A stretch of DNA of 64,000 nucleotides, taken from Lysinibacillus sp. PLM2. GTDB lineage: Bacteria > Bacillota > Bacilli > Bacillales_A > Planococcaceae. The notes beneath the pieces were generated by a model. It was not told where the DNA came from, made no database searches, and saw only the letters and a list, made by a program, of their open reading frames with translations. Made by a program: the position numbers and the translations under genes. This document shows positions 18,901 through 27,328 of this stretch, piece after piece; within the stretch, counting starts at the first letter, position 1, and the number at the start of each line of letters is the position of its first letter. The stretch spans positions 1,176,001 to 1,240,000 of the forward strand of contig AP025689.1 in assembly GCA_023168345.1 (NCBI GenBank), written 5' to 3'.

Positions 18901-19347
18901 TCTGTGTTAGATACGCCAACATTCCTCTATGGTTTAAAATTAGGGGAAGAAATCGAGGTTGAGATTGAAAAAGGGAAGACATTAATTATAAAATTGATTG
19001 AAATCGGTGAACCGCAACATGATGGAACTCGTATTCTTTACTTTGAATTGAATGGGCAATCTCGAGAACTCGTTATTCAGGACTTAACTGTTGAAGTCGA
19101 CGGTAAAATTTCATTAAAGGCAGATCCAAGTAATCCAAATCAAATTGGTGCTACAATGCCAGGAACTGTTTTAAAAGTAGTAGTATCAAAAGGAAGCCCA
19201 GTAAAACGTGGGGATCATTTATTAATTACCGAAGCAATGAAAATGGAAACAACTGTCCAAGCACCAAAAGACGGTGTAGTAAAAGAGGTATATGCAAAAG
19301 CTGGAGATGCCATTTCTACTGGAGATTTGTTAATAGAATTTGAATAA
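15913..19347 (+). CDS. pyc: Pyruvate carboxylase
   Basis: 1144 residues, full length for the single-chain alpha4 enzyme. Order: biotin carboxylase domain with ATP grasp (ALGGGGRGMRL near residue 165, ERDCSIQRRHQK, EVNPRIQVEHT), carboxyltransferase domain opening with DTTFRDAHQSLLATR near residue 535 and containing HTHDTSGNG, the PYC_OADA region, and a C-terminal biotinyl domain with EAMKMET (biotinylated Lys1110). It carboxylates pyruvate to oxaloacetate to refill the TCA cycle. It starts 10 bp after ftsW and precedes ctaA, the B. subtilis order. Confidence 0.98.
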   Translation: MRKIHKILVANRGEIAIRIFRACNELNIRTVAIYSREDSGSHHRYKSDESYLVGVGKKPIDAYLDIDGIIEIAKHANVDAIHPGYGFLSENVHFARRCEEEGIIFIGPKSEHLNMFGDKVKARQQAINAKIPVIPGSDGPVKSLEELETFGDTYGYPLMIKAALGGGGRGMRLVQSKDELASSYERAKSEANAAFGSDEVYVEKAIIKPKHIEVQILGDNEGNIIHLYERDCSIQRRHQKVVEIAPSNALQKDLRNRICDAAVQLMKNVNYINAGTVEFLVAGDEFYFIEVNPRIQVEHTITEMITGIDIVHAQIKVAEGYALHSDYINIPKQSDIPLFGYAIQSRVTTEDPANNFMPDTGKIMVYRSSGGFGVRLDAGNGFQGAVVTPYYDSLLVKISTWGNTFSEAAAKMDRNLREFRIRGVKTNIPFLENVVKHTKFISGDFDTSFIDSTPELFEFPIRKDRGTKLLNYIGNVTLNGFPGIEKQKKPIFVQPTKPNINLKTEIPDGTKQILDSRGADGLVEWIKEQEDVLITDTTFRDAHQSLLATRVRSQDMYQIADYNARLLHNFFSFELWGGATFDVAYRFLKEDPWARLEKLRKQMPNVLFQMLFRGANAVGYKNYPDNLIREFIKESANTGIDVFRIFDSLNWIKGMEIAIDEVRQTGKIAEAAVCYTGDILDDSRAKYTVQYYKDMAKELEAQGAHILAIKDMAGLLKPEAAYRLISELKDSTALPIHLHTHDTSGNGIYTYAKAIEAGVDIIDTALGSMSGLTSQPSINSLYYAMKGSKREIKANIGALEQLSYYWEDVRSFYSDFESGMKSPHSEIYVHEMPGGQYSNLQQQAKAVGLGDRWEEVKRMYSRVNMLFGDIVKVTPSSKVVGDMALFMVQNDLNEENIYTRGLSIDFPDSVVELFQGYLGQVHGGFPQELQKVILKDKEAITVRPGELLEPVDFNQIQDMLSQKFNREMSKKDILAYALYPKVFEDYLLATDSFGDISVLDTPTFLYGLKLGEEIEVEIEKGKTLIIKLIEIGEPQHDGTRILYFELNGQSRELVIQDLTVEVDGKISLKADPSNPNQIGATMPGTVLKVVVSKGSPVKRGDHLLITEAMKMETTVQAPKDGVVKEVYAKAGDAISTGDLLIEFE

Positions 19348-19364
19348 AATTTAGGGGATTTTCT

Positions 19365-19418
19365 AAAAACCATAGATAAACTTGAGCTTTTGAATTCAAG
19401 TTTGTTTATGGTTTTTAT
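19365..19418 (+). terminator. Terminator of ftsW-pyc
   Basis: Long imperfect stem (AAAACCATAGATAAACTTGA with TCAAGTTTGTTTATGGTTTT) followed by T residues. Confidence 0.85.
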
Positions 19419-19484
19419 ATTTGGGAACGTTCAGCAATAACAAACATAGAAAAATCAAAAGTAGTATATTCATAGACTAAATAT

Positions 19485-19525
19485 AAAAAGAGGAGACTCA
19501 CCTCATAGATGAGAATCCTCTTTTT
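19485..19525 (-). terminator. Terminator of ctaA
   Basis: Stem AAAAAGAGGA/TCCTCTTTTT (19485-19494 with 19516-19525) with an inner hairpin; read on the reverse strand it ends in five T. Just downstream of the ctaA stop. Confidence 0.85.
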
Positions 19526-19534
19526 CCATTAATA

Positions 19535-20467
19535 TTACATATTTCTCTTTTCATTATGATTGCTCCGTGCGATTAATAAAATCATGTAGCAGAACATTCC
19601 AAACAATAATGTAATAAACAATGAATGCAGTAATGATACGAATAGATCAAGCATTGTTAATACTACTAACATACCTGCAATGATTTGCAATACTACTAGG
19701 GTAAAGTTTACGATCCAACCCCAATAGATAACACGCTGGTCTTTATAATGCTTCACTGCATACCAAGTAATATATGCGATCCAAATAAAGATAATAAGAA
19801 CTGCAATACGGTGTCCCATTTGCACCCATTGGTACATATTGTCCGGTAATGCAAAGGGCTGACTGTTGTCACAGAATGGCCAATCTAGACATACAAGGGA
19901 AGACCCTGTATGGCGAACAAGTGCACCAGTATAGATGACAATATATGAATAAAGTGTGACTCCGACCGTATGCCATTTAAGTTTTTTATCTATAAATACT
20001 TTATCAGCATCGAACTTCGTATCTACTTCAAATACAATCATTGATAATAACAATATAGCAGCAAATGAAATTAAAGAAATACCAAAATGAAGGGCTAAAA
20101 TGAAATCGCCTTGCCCCCAAAGTACTTGTGCAGCACCGATTAAGGCTTGTGCTAACAAGAAGAAGATTGCAAGTACACCTAAAAACTTCACTTCACGGAT
20201 ATGTCCAAGCTTTCGCCAAGTCATAATAACTAAGAGAAGTACAAGAATTGAAACAGCACCAGTAACTAATCGATGCGAAAATTCTATTAATACTTCTGTT
20301 GTTATTTTTGTAGGAATAAGCTCACCATTACATCCAGGCCAATGTCTACCACAGCCTAAACCACTGTCGGTTTTTGTAACAAGTGCACCACCTAATAAAA
20401 TAAACAACATACCGAGTGTTGTTGCAACTGCAATCCATTTTAATAGTTTATTTTGTCTTTGTTGCAT
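19535..20467 (-). CDS. ctaA: Heme A synthase CtaA
   Basis: 310 residues, eight predicted transmembrane helices in two four-helix halves. Each half has its heme-ligand histidines: EFSHRL and ALHFGI in the first, GALVRHTG / MGHRIA and SLLHSLF in the second; the cysteine pair GLGCGRHWPGC of Bacillus-type CtaA is present. The enzyme oxidises the methyl group of heme O to make heme A for the caa3 oxidase. It is divergent from ctaB, and the 330-bp gap between them carries a promoter and ResD-like boxes. ATG preceded by AGAAGGTG. Confidence 0.97.
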   Translation of the reverse strand: MQQRQNKLLKWIAVATTLGMLFILLGGALVTKTDSGLGCGRHWPGCNGELIPTKITTEVLIEFSHRLVTGAVSILVLLLVIMTWRKLGHIREVKFLGVLAIFFLLAQALIGAAQVLWGQGDFILALHFGISLISFAAILLLSMIVFEVDTKFDADKVFIDKKLKWHTVGVTLYSYIVIYTGALVRHTGSSLVCLDWPFCDNSQPFALPDNMYQWVQMGHRIAVLIIFIWIAYITWYAVKHYKDQRVIYWGWIVNFTLVVLQIIAGMLVVLTMLDLFVSLLHSLFITLLFGMFCYMILLIARSNHNEKRNM

Positions 20468-20494
20468 GAAAGAACACCTTCTTTATCTATGAAA

Positions 20495-20511
20495 AACGCT
20501 ATTAAAGCGTT
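20495..20511. other. Small palindrome in the ctaA leader
   Basis: AACGCT-ATTAA-AGCGTT: 6-bp arms around a 5-base loop, lying between the predicted ctaA transcription start (about 20518) and its ribosome-binding site. It could be an RNA hairpin or an operator. No T-run follows. Confidence 0.45.
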
Positions 20512-20524
20512 ACTGCCATTTATG

Positions 20525-20553
20525 ATGATAGCGAATAAATGGATAAAAGACAA
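20525..20553 (-). promoter_or_regulatory. Sigma-A type promoter of ctaA
   Basis: On the reverse strand TTGTCT (20553-20548), 17-bp spacer, TATCAT (20530-20525). The start would be near 20518, about 50 bp before the ctaA ATG. Three TTGTGAA boxes lie 40-80 bp upstream. Confidence 0.6.
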
Positions 20554-20588
20554 CTTCAAACGAGACTCACTTACTAGAAGGTGGAGCT

Positions 20589-20633
20589 ATTTCACAAATT
20601 GTTCACAACTTTGTATCTTAACTTTCACAAAAA
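20589..20633 (-). promoter_or_regulatory. Three phased ResD-like boxes upstream of ctaA
   Basis: The heptamer TTCACAA occurs at 20591, 20602 and 20624 (reverse strand TTGTGAA, the core of the ResD consensus TTTGTGAAT). Spacings are 11 and 22 bp, so all three lie on one face of the helix. In B. subtilis ResD activates ctaA. Seen: the repeats and phasing. Inferred: ResD as the binder. Confidence 0.6.
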
Positions 20634-20797
20634 TAGGAGTAAAATGCGTTAATATAGTGCTATTGTGTTTTTATCCTGCAAACAATTCCATTTCGACTAT
20701 CTTGTTCTAAATTTCACTTAATATCTAGAAATCAAGAACAAATTTCGATATAGTTATTGTGAGCGGAATATGCTTACAAAAATGAAAGGAGGAAATC

Positions 20798-21715
20798 ATG
20801 TCAAACGATAGAGCACTAACTGCTGCTAGAAAAACAGGTCCTGTTACTAATTCTCTTCTAAAAGATTTTCTCGCGCTTATCAAGATAGGAATTGTTAATT
20901 CTAATTTAGTAACAACCTTTACCGGTATGTGGTTAGCATTTCAGTTTACAGGTTTGCACTTTCTGCAATATCTTGATTTAATCGCTTACACGATGTTAGG
21001 TGCTGCTTTAATTATTGGTGGATCAGCGGCGATGAATAATTACATAGATCAGGATATTGATCCAATAATGAAAAGAACGAAAGCAAGACCAACTGTAACT
21101 GGCAGATTTAAACCAAACGTCGTTTTGATAATATCTCTTTCATTTTTATTTGTAGGCGAAATTTTGTTATTTACGGCATCAATCATTGCCGGCATGTGGG
21201 GACTAATTGGTATACTAGCTTATGTAGTTCTTTATACTATTTGGGCTAAAAGAAGGTTTGTAAGTAACACGGTAGTGGGAAGTATATCTGGTGCAATTCC
21301 ACCTATTATTGGCTGGGCTGCTGTAGACCCTACATTCAGTTGGGAAGCACTAGCATTATTCTTAATTATGTTTGCATGGCAACCACCGCATTTTTATGCA
21401 CTTGCAATGAAACGTAAAAATGAATATAGTGCTGCAAATATACCGATGCTACCTGTTGTGAAAGGTTTTAGAAGGACAAAAATATCAATGCTGCTTTGGA
21501 TTTTGTTGTTAATACCATTACCTTTCTTATTATATAAGTTAGGTATAGTATTCTTATTTCTAGCAACAGTATTAAACTTAGGATGGTTATGTTTAGCTAT
21601 TTCTGGTTTTAGCATAAAAGATGATATAAAATGGGCAAATAAAATGTTTGTCTATTCGTTAAATCACATGACAACAACCTTTGTTTTGATGATCATCTTT
21701 GCGATATTTATTTAG
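20798..21715 (+). CDS. ctaB: Protoheme IX farnesyltransferase (heme O synthase) CtaB
   Basis: 305 residues, UbiA-type prenyltransferase with eight or nine helices. Metal-diphosphate motifs are visible: NNYIDQDIDPIMKRTKARP (NxxxD) near residue 80 and the second loop region YTIWAKRR. A family stretch AWQPPHFYALAMKRKNEY follows. It adds a farnesyl group to protoheme to give heme O, the substrate of CtaA. Start ATG with AAAGGAGG. Divergent from ctaA and 193 bp before ctaC. Confidence 0.97.
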   Translation: MSNDRALTAARKTGPVTNSLLKDFLALIKIGIVNSNLVTTFTGMWLAFQFTGLHFLQYLDLIAYTMLGAALIIGGSAAMNNYIDQDIDPIMKRTKARPTVTGRFKPNVVLIISLSFLFVGEILLFTASIIAGMWGLIGILAYVVLYTIWAKRRFVSNTVVGSISGAIPPIIGWAAVDPTFSWEALALFLIMFAWQPPHFYALAMKRKNEYSAANIPMLPVVKGFRRTKISMLLWILLLIPLPFLLYKLGIVFLFLATVLNLGWLCLAISGFSIKDDIKWANKMFVYSLNHMTTTFVLMIIFAIFI

Positions 21716-21908
21716 CTGTTAATTTGAATTCTTCTTGGAATAATTCATAAGAATTACTTATTAGCACAACTTAATATCTAAAACTACGTGTGTAATCATT
21801 TTAAATTAAGGGGATTCTTCTTAAGATTAGAATTCACATATATAGCAAATACCAATGTCCTAATTTACACATGATAATACAACAAAGAAAGAGGGGTTTT
21901 ATTAAGCT

Positions 21909-22988
21909 ATGATGAAAGGGCTTAAAAAATGGCGTCTATTTTCGCTATTGGCATTAATGACAGTTTTTCTTTCAGCTTGTGGTGAAGAATATATTTCTAC
22001 ACTTCAACCAGCTGGTGCAGTTGGGAAAGAACAATTTGATTTATTGTTATTCTCAATTACAATCATGACGCTAGTTGTAGTAGTTGTTTCTGTTATTTAT
22101 TTATATGCTTTTGTTAAATTCCGCCGATCTAAAGTAGGCGAAGACCACATGCCAAAACAAGTTGAAGGTAGTCATGTACTTGAAACAATTTGGACAGTGA
22201 TTCCGATTGTACTTTTACTAATCTTAGCTGTACCAACTTTAATGTCTACTTATAAATTCGCTGATGTTGCGGCAATGGATGAAGTAGATGAAAATAATGA
22301 AAAAGTTGCTTTAACAGTAAATGTAACAGCAAAATTATACTGGTGGGAGTTCGAATATCCTGATTTAGGAATCGTAACAGCACAAGAATTAGTTGTTCCT
22401 ACTGGTGAAAAAGTGTACTTCAATTTAAAATCTGCAGATGTTAAGCACTCATTCTGGATTCCGTCTATCGGTGGTAAGATGGATACTAACGTAGAAAATA
22501 TTAATAAGTTCTACCTAGTATTTGATGAAGAATCAGAAGGTCTAAAAGATGGCGTATTCTATGGTAAATGTGCTGAGCTTTGCGGTCCTTCACACGCTTT
22601 AATGGATTTCAAAGTTAAAACTTTATCTCCAGAAGCATTCGATACTTGGGTTGCTTCAATGCAAGATACAGAAGGTCAGACAGCTGATGCTGAATCTACT
22701 GATTTAGGTGAAGCAACATTTGCTGCAAACTGTTTAGGTTGTCACGCCGTTACATCTGTAACAGGTATGCCTGCAGGAGCTGCAATGGGACCAAACTTAA
22801 CTACATTTGGCGATCGTAGTCATATCGTTGGTTTCTTAGATCACACTAAAGAAAACTTGGTAAAATGGATTGAAAATCCAGAAGAATACAAACCAGGTAA
22901 CTTGATGTCAGGTAAGTATAATGAATTATCAGACGAAGAAATCAGCGCAGTAGCAGACTATATCATGAGCTTATCTGTAGAACAATAA
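21909..22988 (+). CDS. ctaC: Cytochrome c oxidase subunit II with fused cytochrome c (caa3 type)
   Basis: 359 residues. A lipoprotein signal ends LSAC (Cys24), followed by two transmembrane helices, the cupredoxin domain with the CuA site (HSFWIPS, then GKCAELCGPSHALM with Cys221, Cys225 and His229) and a C-terminal cytochrome c domain with CLGCH (275-279) and a distal Met around NLMSG. This fusion defines caa3 oxidase: electrons go from cytochrome c through the fused heme to CuA. It is the first structural gene of ctaCDEF. ATG with GAGGGG about a dozen bases upstream. Confidence 0.97.
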   Translation: MMKGLKKWRLFSLLALMTVFLSACGEEYISTLQPAGAVGKEQFDLLLFSITIMTLVVVVVSVIYLYAFVKFRRSKVGEDHMPKQVEGSHVLETIWTVIPIVLLLILAVPTLMSTYKFADVAAMDEVDENNEKVALTVNVTAKLYWWEFEYPDLGIVTAQELVVPTGEKVYFNLKSADVKHSFWIPSIGGKMDTNVENINKFYLVFDEESEGLKDGVFYGKCAELCGPSHALMDFKVKTLSPEAFDTWVASMQDTEGQTADAESTDLGEATFAANCLGCHAVTSVTGMPAGAAMGPNLTTFGDRSHIVGFLDHTKENLVKWIENPEEYKPGNLMSGKYNELSDEEISAVADYIMSLSVEQ

Positions 22989-23025
22989 ATAGATCTAGAT
23001 TGAAACTTTGAAGGAGGTTAAGGTT

Positions 23026-24921
23026 GTGAGCTCTGTCGCAATTGGTAAGAAAAAGGGCTTTGGAGCAACTATTTGGGACTATTTAACAACTGTTGACCAT
23101 AAAAAACTAGGGATTATGTATTTCTTAGCTGGATTACTATTCTTTGCAATCGCTGGTTTTGAAGCATTATTAATGCGTATACAGTTGATGGTACCAAATA
23201 ATGATTTTGTAGCTGCAGGCCTATTTAATGAGTTATTAACAATGCACGGTACAACAATGCTATTCTTAGCGGCGACACCGTTGCTATTTGGTTTTATGAA
23301 TGCCGTTGTGCCATTACAAATTGGTGCACGTGACGTTGCATTTCCATTCCTAAATTCACTAGGATTTTGGTTATTCTTCCTAGGTGCACTTTTTATGCAT
23401 CTGTCATTCTTCCTTGGAGGAGCACCTGATGCAGGATGGACTTCTTATGCATCTTTATCTTTATATTCACCTGGACATGGTATTGACTTCTATGTATTAG
23501 GTTTACAAATTTCTGGTGCTGGTACGTTAATTTCTGGTATTAACTTCATTGTCACAATTATTACAATGCGTGCACCTGGTATGACATTTATGCGTATGCC
23601 ATTATTCACTTGGACTTCATTACTTTCAAGTGCATTAATTTTATTCGCATTCCCTCCACTAACAGTTGGTTTATTCTTCATGTTAGTTGACCGTATGTTC
23701 GGAGCGAATTTCTTTGATCATACAATGGGTGGTAACACAATTATTTGGGAACACTTATTCTGGATCTTTGGACACCCAGAGGTTTATATCTTAGTATTAC
23801 CTGCATTCGGATTATTCTCTGAAATTATTCCGGTATTTGCTCGTAAACGTTTATTCGGATACTCTTCAATGGTATTCGCTACAATTTTAATTGGTTTCTT
23901 AGGATTCATGGTTTGGGCTCACCACATGTTCACAACTGGACTTGGGCCAACTGCTAACGCAATTTTTGCTGTAGCTACAATGGCGATTGGTGTTCCAACA
24001 GGTATGAAGGTGTTCAACTGGATTATGACAATTTGGGGCGGTTCAATTAAAGTAACAGTTCCAATGATTTATGCACTTGGATTTATTCCATCATTCGTTG
24101 CTGGTGGGGTTACAGGGGTAATGCAGGCAGTTGCACCACTTGACTACCAACTACATGATTCATACTTTATCGTAGCTCACTTCCACTATGTAATCGTTGG
24201 TGGTATCGTATTGGCGATTTTTGGTGCCGCACATTACTACTGGCCAATTATGTTTAACCGAGCAATGAATGATAAATTAGGTTTTGTTGTTTTCTGGTTC
24301 TTCTTTATCGGATTCCATATGACATTCTTTATTCAACATTTCCTAGGTTTGATGGGTATGCCACGTCGTGTATTCACTTACCAAGCTGATCAAGGTTGGG
24401 ATTTATTTAACTTTATCTCATCTATCGGTGCTATCTTAATGGCTATCGGTGTACTATTATTAGTACTTAACATGTTATTATCGATTAAGTCTAAACCACT
24501 TAATACTCGCGACTACTGGAAAGATGGTCGTACTCTTGAATGGGCAATTAAAACACCGGTACCATTCTATAACTTTAAACAAACTCCACTTGTACGTGGA
24601 TATGATCCTTATTGGATTGAAAAGCATGAAGGTAATGCTGAAGGTATGACATATGCAGAACCACTTGGTGATATTCATATGCCAAACAACTCAATCTTAC
24701 CGTTAATCATGTCAATTGGTTTATTTGTTGCAGCATTCGGTGCATTATACAATCCAGATGCAGACAAACCATGGTCCATTTATTTACTAATTATTGGTCT
24801 TGGAATTACAGTTCTAGCAATGATTACACGTTCATTTAAAGATGACTTAGGTTATCATGTTCATAAAGAGGATATTATTCCTTATGAAGAAGAACTTTAC
24901 GGAAAAGGGGGTAACAAATAA
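23026..24921 (+). CDS. ctaD: Cytochrome c oxidase subunit I
   Basis: 631 residues, heme-copper oxidase subunit I with 14 expected helices. Ligand regions seen: LLTMHGTTMLF (low-spin heme His), the CuB/tyrosine helix WIFGHPEVYILVLPAFG, WAHHMFTTG (two CuB histidines) and YFIVAHFHYVIVGG (both heme histidines). GHPEVY marks an A1-type enzyme with a full K-channel. It reduces O2 to water and pumps protons. The GTG at 23026 is the likely start, since GGAGG at about 23012-23016 is well spaced; an earlier TTG overlaps that site. It shares one base with ctaE. Confidence 0.97.
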   Translation: MSSVAIGKKKGFGATIWDYLTTVDHKKLGIMYFLAGLLFFAIAGFEALLMRIQLMVPNNDFVAAGLFNELLTMHGTTMLFLAATPLLFGFMNAVVPLQIGARDVAFPFLNSLGFWLFFLGALFMHLSFFLGGAPDAGWTSYASLSLYSPGHGIDFYVLGLQISGAGTLISGINFIVTIITMRAPGMTFMRMPLFTWTSLLSSALILFAFPPLTVGLFFMLVDRMFGANFFDHTMGGNTIIWEHLFWIFGHPEVYILVLPAFGLFSEIIPVFARKRLFGYSSMVFATILIGFLGFMVWAHHMFTTGLGPTANAIFAVATMAIGVPTGMKVFNWIMTIWGGSIKVTVPMIYALGFIPSFVAGGVTGVMQAVAPLDYQLHDSYFIVAHFHYVIVGGIVLAIFGAAHYYWPIMFNRAMNDKLGFVVFWFFFIGFHMTFFIQHFLGLMGMPRRVFTYQADQGWDLFNFISSIGAILMAIGVLLLVLNMLLSIKSKPLNTRDYWKDGRTLEWAIKTPVPFYNFKQTPLVRGYDPYWIEKHEGNAEGMTYAEPLGDIHMPNNSILPLIMSIGLFVAAFGALYNPDADKPWSIYLLIIGLGITVLAMITRSFKDDLGYHVHKEDIIPYEEELYGKGGNK

Positions 24922-25547
24922 TGGATATCAATACTAAATTCACCCCAAAATCTTGGCCTGATCATGCTGAGCAAGCAACAGTTGAAGGAAAAAATAAATT
25001 CGTTGGAATTTGGATTTTCATTTGTAGTGATATTGTATTGTTTGCCAGCGTATTTGCTACTTACCTTTCATTAAAAGATAGAGGTCCTGCTGGAATGGAA
25101 TTTTCAGCAGCTGATTTATTCGGTCTTGAACTAGCATTTGTTATGACAATGTTACTTTTAACTTCATCGTTAACAAGTGTCTATGCAATGTATCATATGA
25201 AAAACCATAATTTTAAAGGCGTTCAAACTTGGATGATTGTTACAGTCTTATTAGGACTTGGATTCCTTGGTCTAGAAATTTATGAGTTTGTGGAGTATGT
25301 ACATGAAGGATTTACTTATACTCAATCAGCGTTCGGTTCATCGTTCTATACGTTAGTTGGAACACATGGACTACACGTTGTAATTGGTTTAGTATGGATG
25401 ACAGGTTTAATTATCCGTAACTTTAAACGTGGATTAAACCTTTACAATGCGCCTAAATACTTTGCAGCGTCAATTTATTGGCACTTCATCGATGTTGTTT
25501 GGGTATTCATTTTCACTGTAGTTTACTTAATGGGGGTGCTAGGATAA
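24921..25547 (+). CDS. ctaE: Cytochrome c oxidase subunit III
   Basis: 208 residues, five predicted helices, the short Bacillus type of subunit III. Family features: an N-terminal EGKNKFVGIWIFICSDIVLFAS, THGLHVVIGLVWM and the final SIYWHFIDVVWVFIF. It stabilises subunit I and proton uptake. The ATG overlaps the ctaD stop by one base and the stop abuts the ctaF ATG, indicating tight translational coupling. Confidence 0.96.
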   Translation: MDINTKFTPKSWPDHAEQATVEGKNKFVGIWIFICSDIVLFASVFATYLSLKDRGPAGMEFSAADLFGLELAFVMTMLLLTSSLTSVYAMYHMKNHNFKGVQTWMIVTVLLGLGFLGLEIYEFVEYVHEGFTYTQSAFGSSFYTLVGTHGLHVVIGLVWMTGLIIRNFKRGLNLYNAPKYFAASIYWHFIDVVWVFIFTVVYLMGVLG

Positions 25548-25889
25548 ATGGGACACGATACACATGTTCATGAAAAATCTCAAGCACAGTACGATTATGA
25601 TCGTCGTAAAAACGCAGCTGAAATGCGTAAACAAGTAGTAAACTTTGCGATTATGATTTTCTTTACTTTCATCGCTTTTGCAGTTGTAATTGCAGACTTT
25701 TCACCTTATTTTATTAAGCCAATCATTTTACTTATGGCTGGTGTTCAAGTAGTTTTACAGCTTTATTCATTCATGCATATGGGTGAAAAAAAAGCAGCAC
25801 ACATTGGTGTTATTAATACTTTTGTGTGGATGGGTGGAATAATCGCATTTACATTCTTCCTTGCTTTCTTAACGATCATTTGGTGGTAA
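25548..25889 (+). CDS. ctaF: Cytochrome c oxidase subunit IV
   Basis: 113 residues with three hydrophobic helices and a charged, histidine-containing N-terminus. It corresponds to the small prokaryotic subunit IV (COX4_pro) of caa3 and quinol oxidases; the stretch LLMAGVQVVLQLYSFMHMG is characteristic. It begins directly after the ctaE stop and is followed by the operon terminator. Confidence 0.94.
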   Translation: MGHDTHVHEKSQAQYDYDRRKNAAEMRKQVVNFAIMIFFTFIAFAVVIADFSPYFIKPIILLMAGVQVVLQLYSFMHMGEKKAAHIGVINTFVWMGGIIAFTFFLAFLTIIWW

Positions 25890-25901
25890 GAGATTAAGCT
25901 T

Positions 25902-25944
25902 AAAGTGCAGGTAGGTTGTTTAAACAACTTATCTGCACTTTTTT
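25902..25944 (+). terminator. Terminator of the ctaCDEF operon
   Basis: A long stem (AAAGTGCAGGTAGGTTGTTT with AAACAACTTATCTGCACTTT, G-T wobbles included) followed by a T-run. Confidence 0.9.
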
Positions 25945-26335
25945 GGATTGAAGTACTATAATTGTCATAGTTCGTTCATTGATGTTAAGATGTAAGCGTT
26001 CTATAATAAAATATTGAAAAGATCAAAATACCTTCGCCTATTGCACATACTGAAAAACTTTTGTGTAGTTGAAAAACATTTTTGAGATTTTTCTAATTTG
26101 GGCTAATACTAATAGGAAGTTGGTACTTAGACGTTATTACAAAGTTCTTTTCTACGAAAGTGAAGCGACAGGAGTAGGATAGATGAGACGCAGTTAATTT
26201 AAGTCCATCTACATTACCATTGGAAATCTGTGGTATCCCTTGGAGATTTTAAATTTATTCCGTTCTAGAATTAAAGTCTACAAAATTAAAAATACATTGG
26301 GCATATATTAAAACACATTTGAACGTGGAGATTTT
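25945..26335 (+). other. 390-bp stretch upstream of ctaG without a recognisable gene
   Basis: No ORF of note. TATAAT-like sequence lies at about 25992-25997, so a promoter and a leader of over 300 bases are possible. One weak pairing (TAGATG with CATCTA) and an AAATCT/AGATTT pairing near 26225-26250 are visible, but no riboswitch or T-box consensus was found. Confidence 0.5.
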
Positions 26336-26365
26336 ATGCTAAATGAAGAAAAAGGAGCGCTCAAA

Positions 26366-27295
26366 ATGCCTTTAAGTATATTTGGTTTTCAAGCTTTATG
26401 GAGCCCATATTTAATAGGTGTCATCGTATTTTTAACAGTACTATATTTTCTCGTTACAGTTAAATGGAGAAAAGACTTTAAAGTAAGTGAACCTTTAAAA
26501 AAGAGTGAAGCTATTTACTTTCTTCTTGCGATGATCACTCTTTATATTGTTATTGGGTCGCCTATTGATTTACTCTCACATATTTTATTTACCATGCATA
26601 TGGTGCAAATGGCACTTTTATTACTTTTAGTACCAGTTTTCTTAATTAAGGGTATTCCTTGGTGGATTTGGCAAATTGTAGTCAATGCACCAGTAGTGAA
26701 AACAATTTTTAACATCTTTACTAAACCAGTAGTCGCTGTTTTTGTTTTTGCTATGATGTTTTCTCTGTATCATTTACCAGTTATATTTGATGCGATTAAA
26801 TTAGACGAAACATTACATGGTATCTTTACATTCATCGTTTTCCTATCTGCTTTCTTCATGAATTGGCCTTTAATAAATACTCTTGAAGACCAACCGAAAA
26901 TGAAGAGTCTTTATAAGCTAGGATATATTATTGCTAATGCTGTTCTAATTACTCCAGCTTGTGCTCTTATAATTTTTGCTGGAGAACCTTTGTATGCAAC
27001 TTATTCTGATAGCGAAGTTTGGTTGAAAGCAATGGAATTATGTGTACCTGTAGGGACTTTAGCGGGATTAGGTTTGTCTGGACCAGAATTGTTTTTCCCG
27101 GGAAATTTAACGACTCTTGGAGACCAACAAACAGGTGGAGTCTTAATGAAGATTATACAAGAAATTATTTTTGCTGTGATTTTATTTAAAGTATTTAAAC
27201 AATGGTGGAAAGAAGAGCATAGTGCTAATGAAGATGAAATAACAGAAAAAGCATTAAAAGAATTCCAAGCTTTAAAACAAAGTCAACAACATTAA
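26366..27295 (+). CDS. ctaG: Cytochrome c oxidase assembly factor CtaG (caa3_CtaG family)
   Basis: 309 residues, about seven transmembrane helices with family marks SPIDLLSHILFTMHMVQM, MFSLYHLP and a final GVLMKIIQEIIFAVIL. Bacillus CtaG is required for active caa3 oxidase, probably in building the copper centres; it is unrelated to the mitochondrial-type CtaG. ATG 26366 (AAGGAG seven bases upstream) is chosen because it gives the usual N-terminus ending in GFQALWSPY; an ATG 30 bases earlier also has a fair ribosome-binding site, so the true start is not settled. Confidence 0.93.
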   Translation: MPLSIFGFQALWSPYLIGVIVFLTVLYFLVTVKWRKDFKVSEPLKKSEAIYFLLAMITLYIVIGSPIDLLSHILFTMHMVQMALLLLLVPVFLIKGIPWWIWQIVVNAPVVKTIFNIFTKPVVAVFVFAMMFSLYHLPVIFDAIKLDETLHGIFTFIVFLSAFFMNWPLINTLEDQPKMKSLYKLGYIIANAVLITPACALIIFAGEPLYATYSDSEVWLKAMELCVPVGTLAGLGLSGPELFFPGNLTTLGDQQTGGVLMKIIQEIIFAVILFKVFKQWWKEEHSANEDEITEKALKEFQALKQSQQH

Positions 27296-27328
27296 AGAGA
27301 TAAAATTATCATGTTAGGAGAATGTTGA

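Noticed and set aside
20757-20770. TTGTGAGCGGAATA before ctaB, resembling half a lac operator or a cre (CcpA) site
   Set aside because: Only one half matches; the second half of the cre consensus (TNWCA) fails, so CcpA binding is not supported.
26100-26335. Possible T-box or riboswitch leader upstream of ctaG
   Set aside because: No AGGGTGGNACCGCG-like T-box, no terminator hairpin before ctaG, and no known aptamer consensus could be matched.
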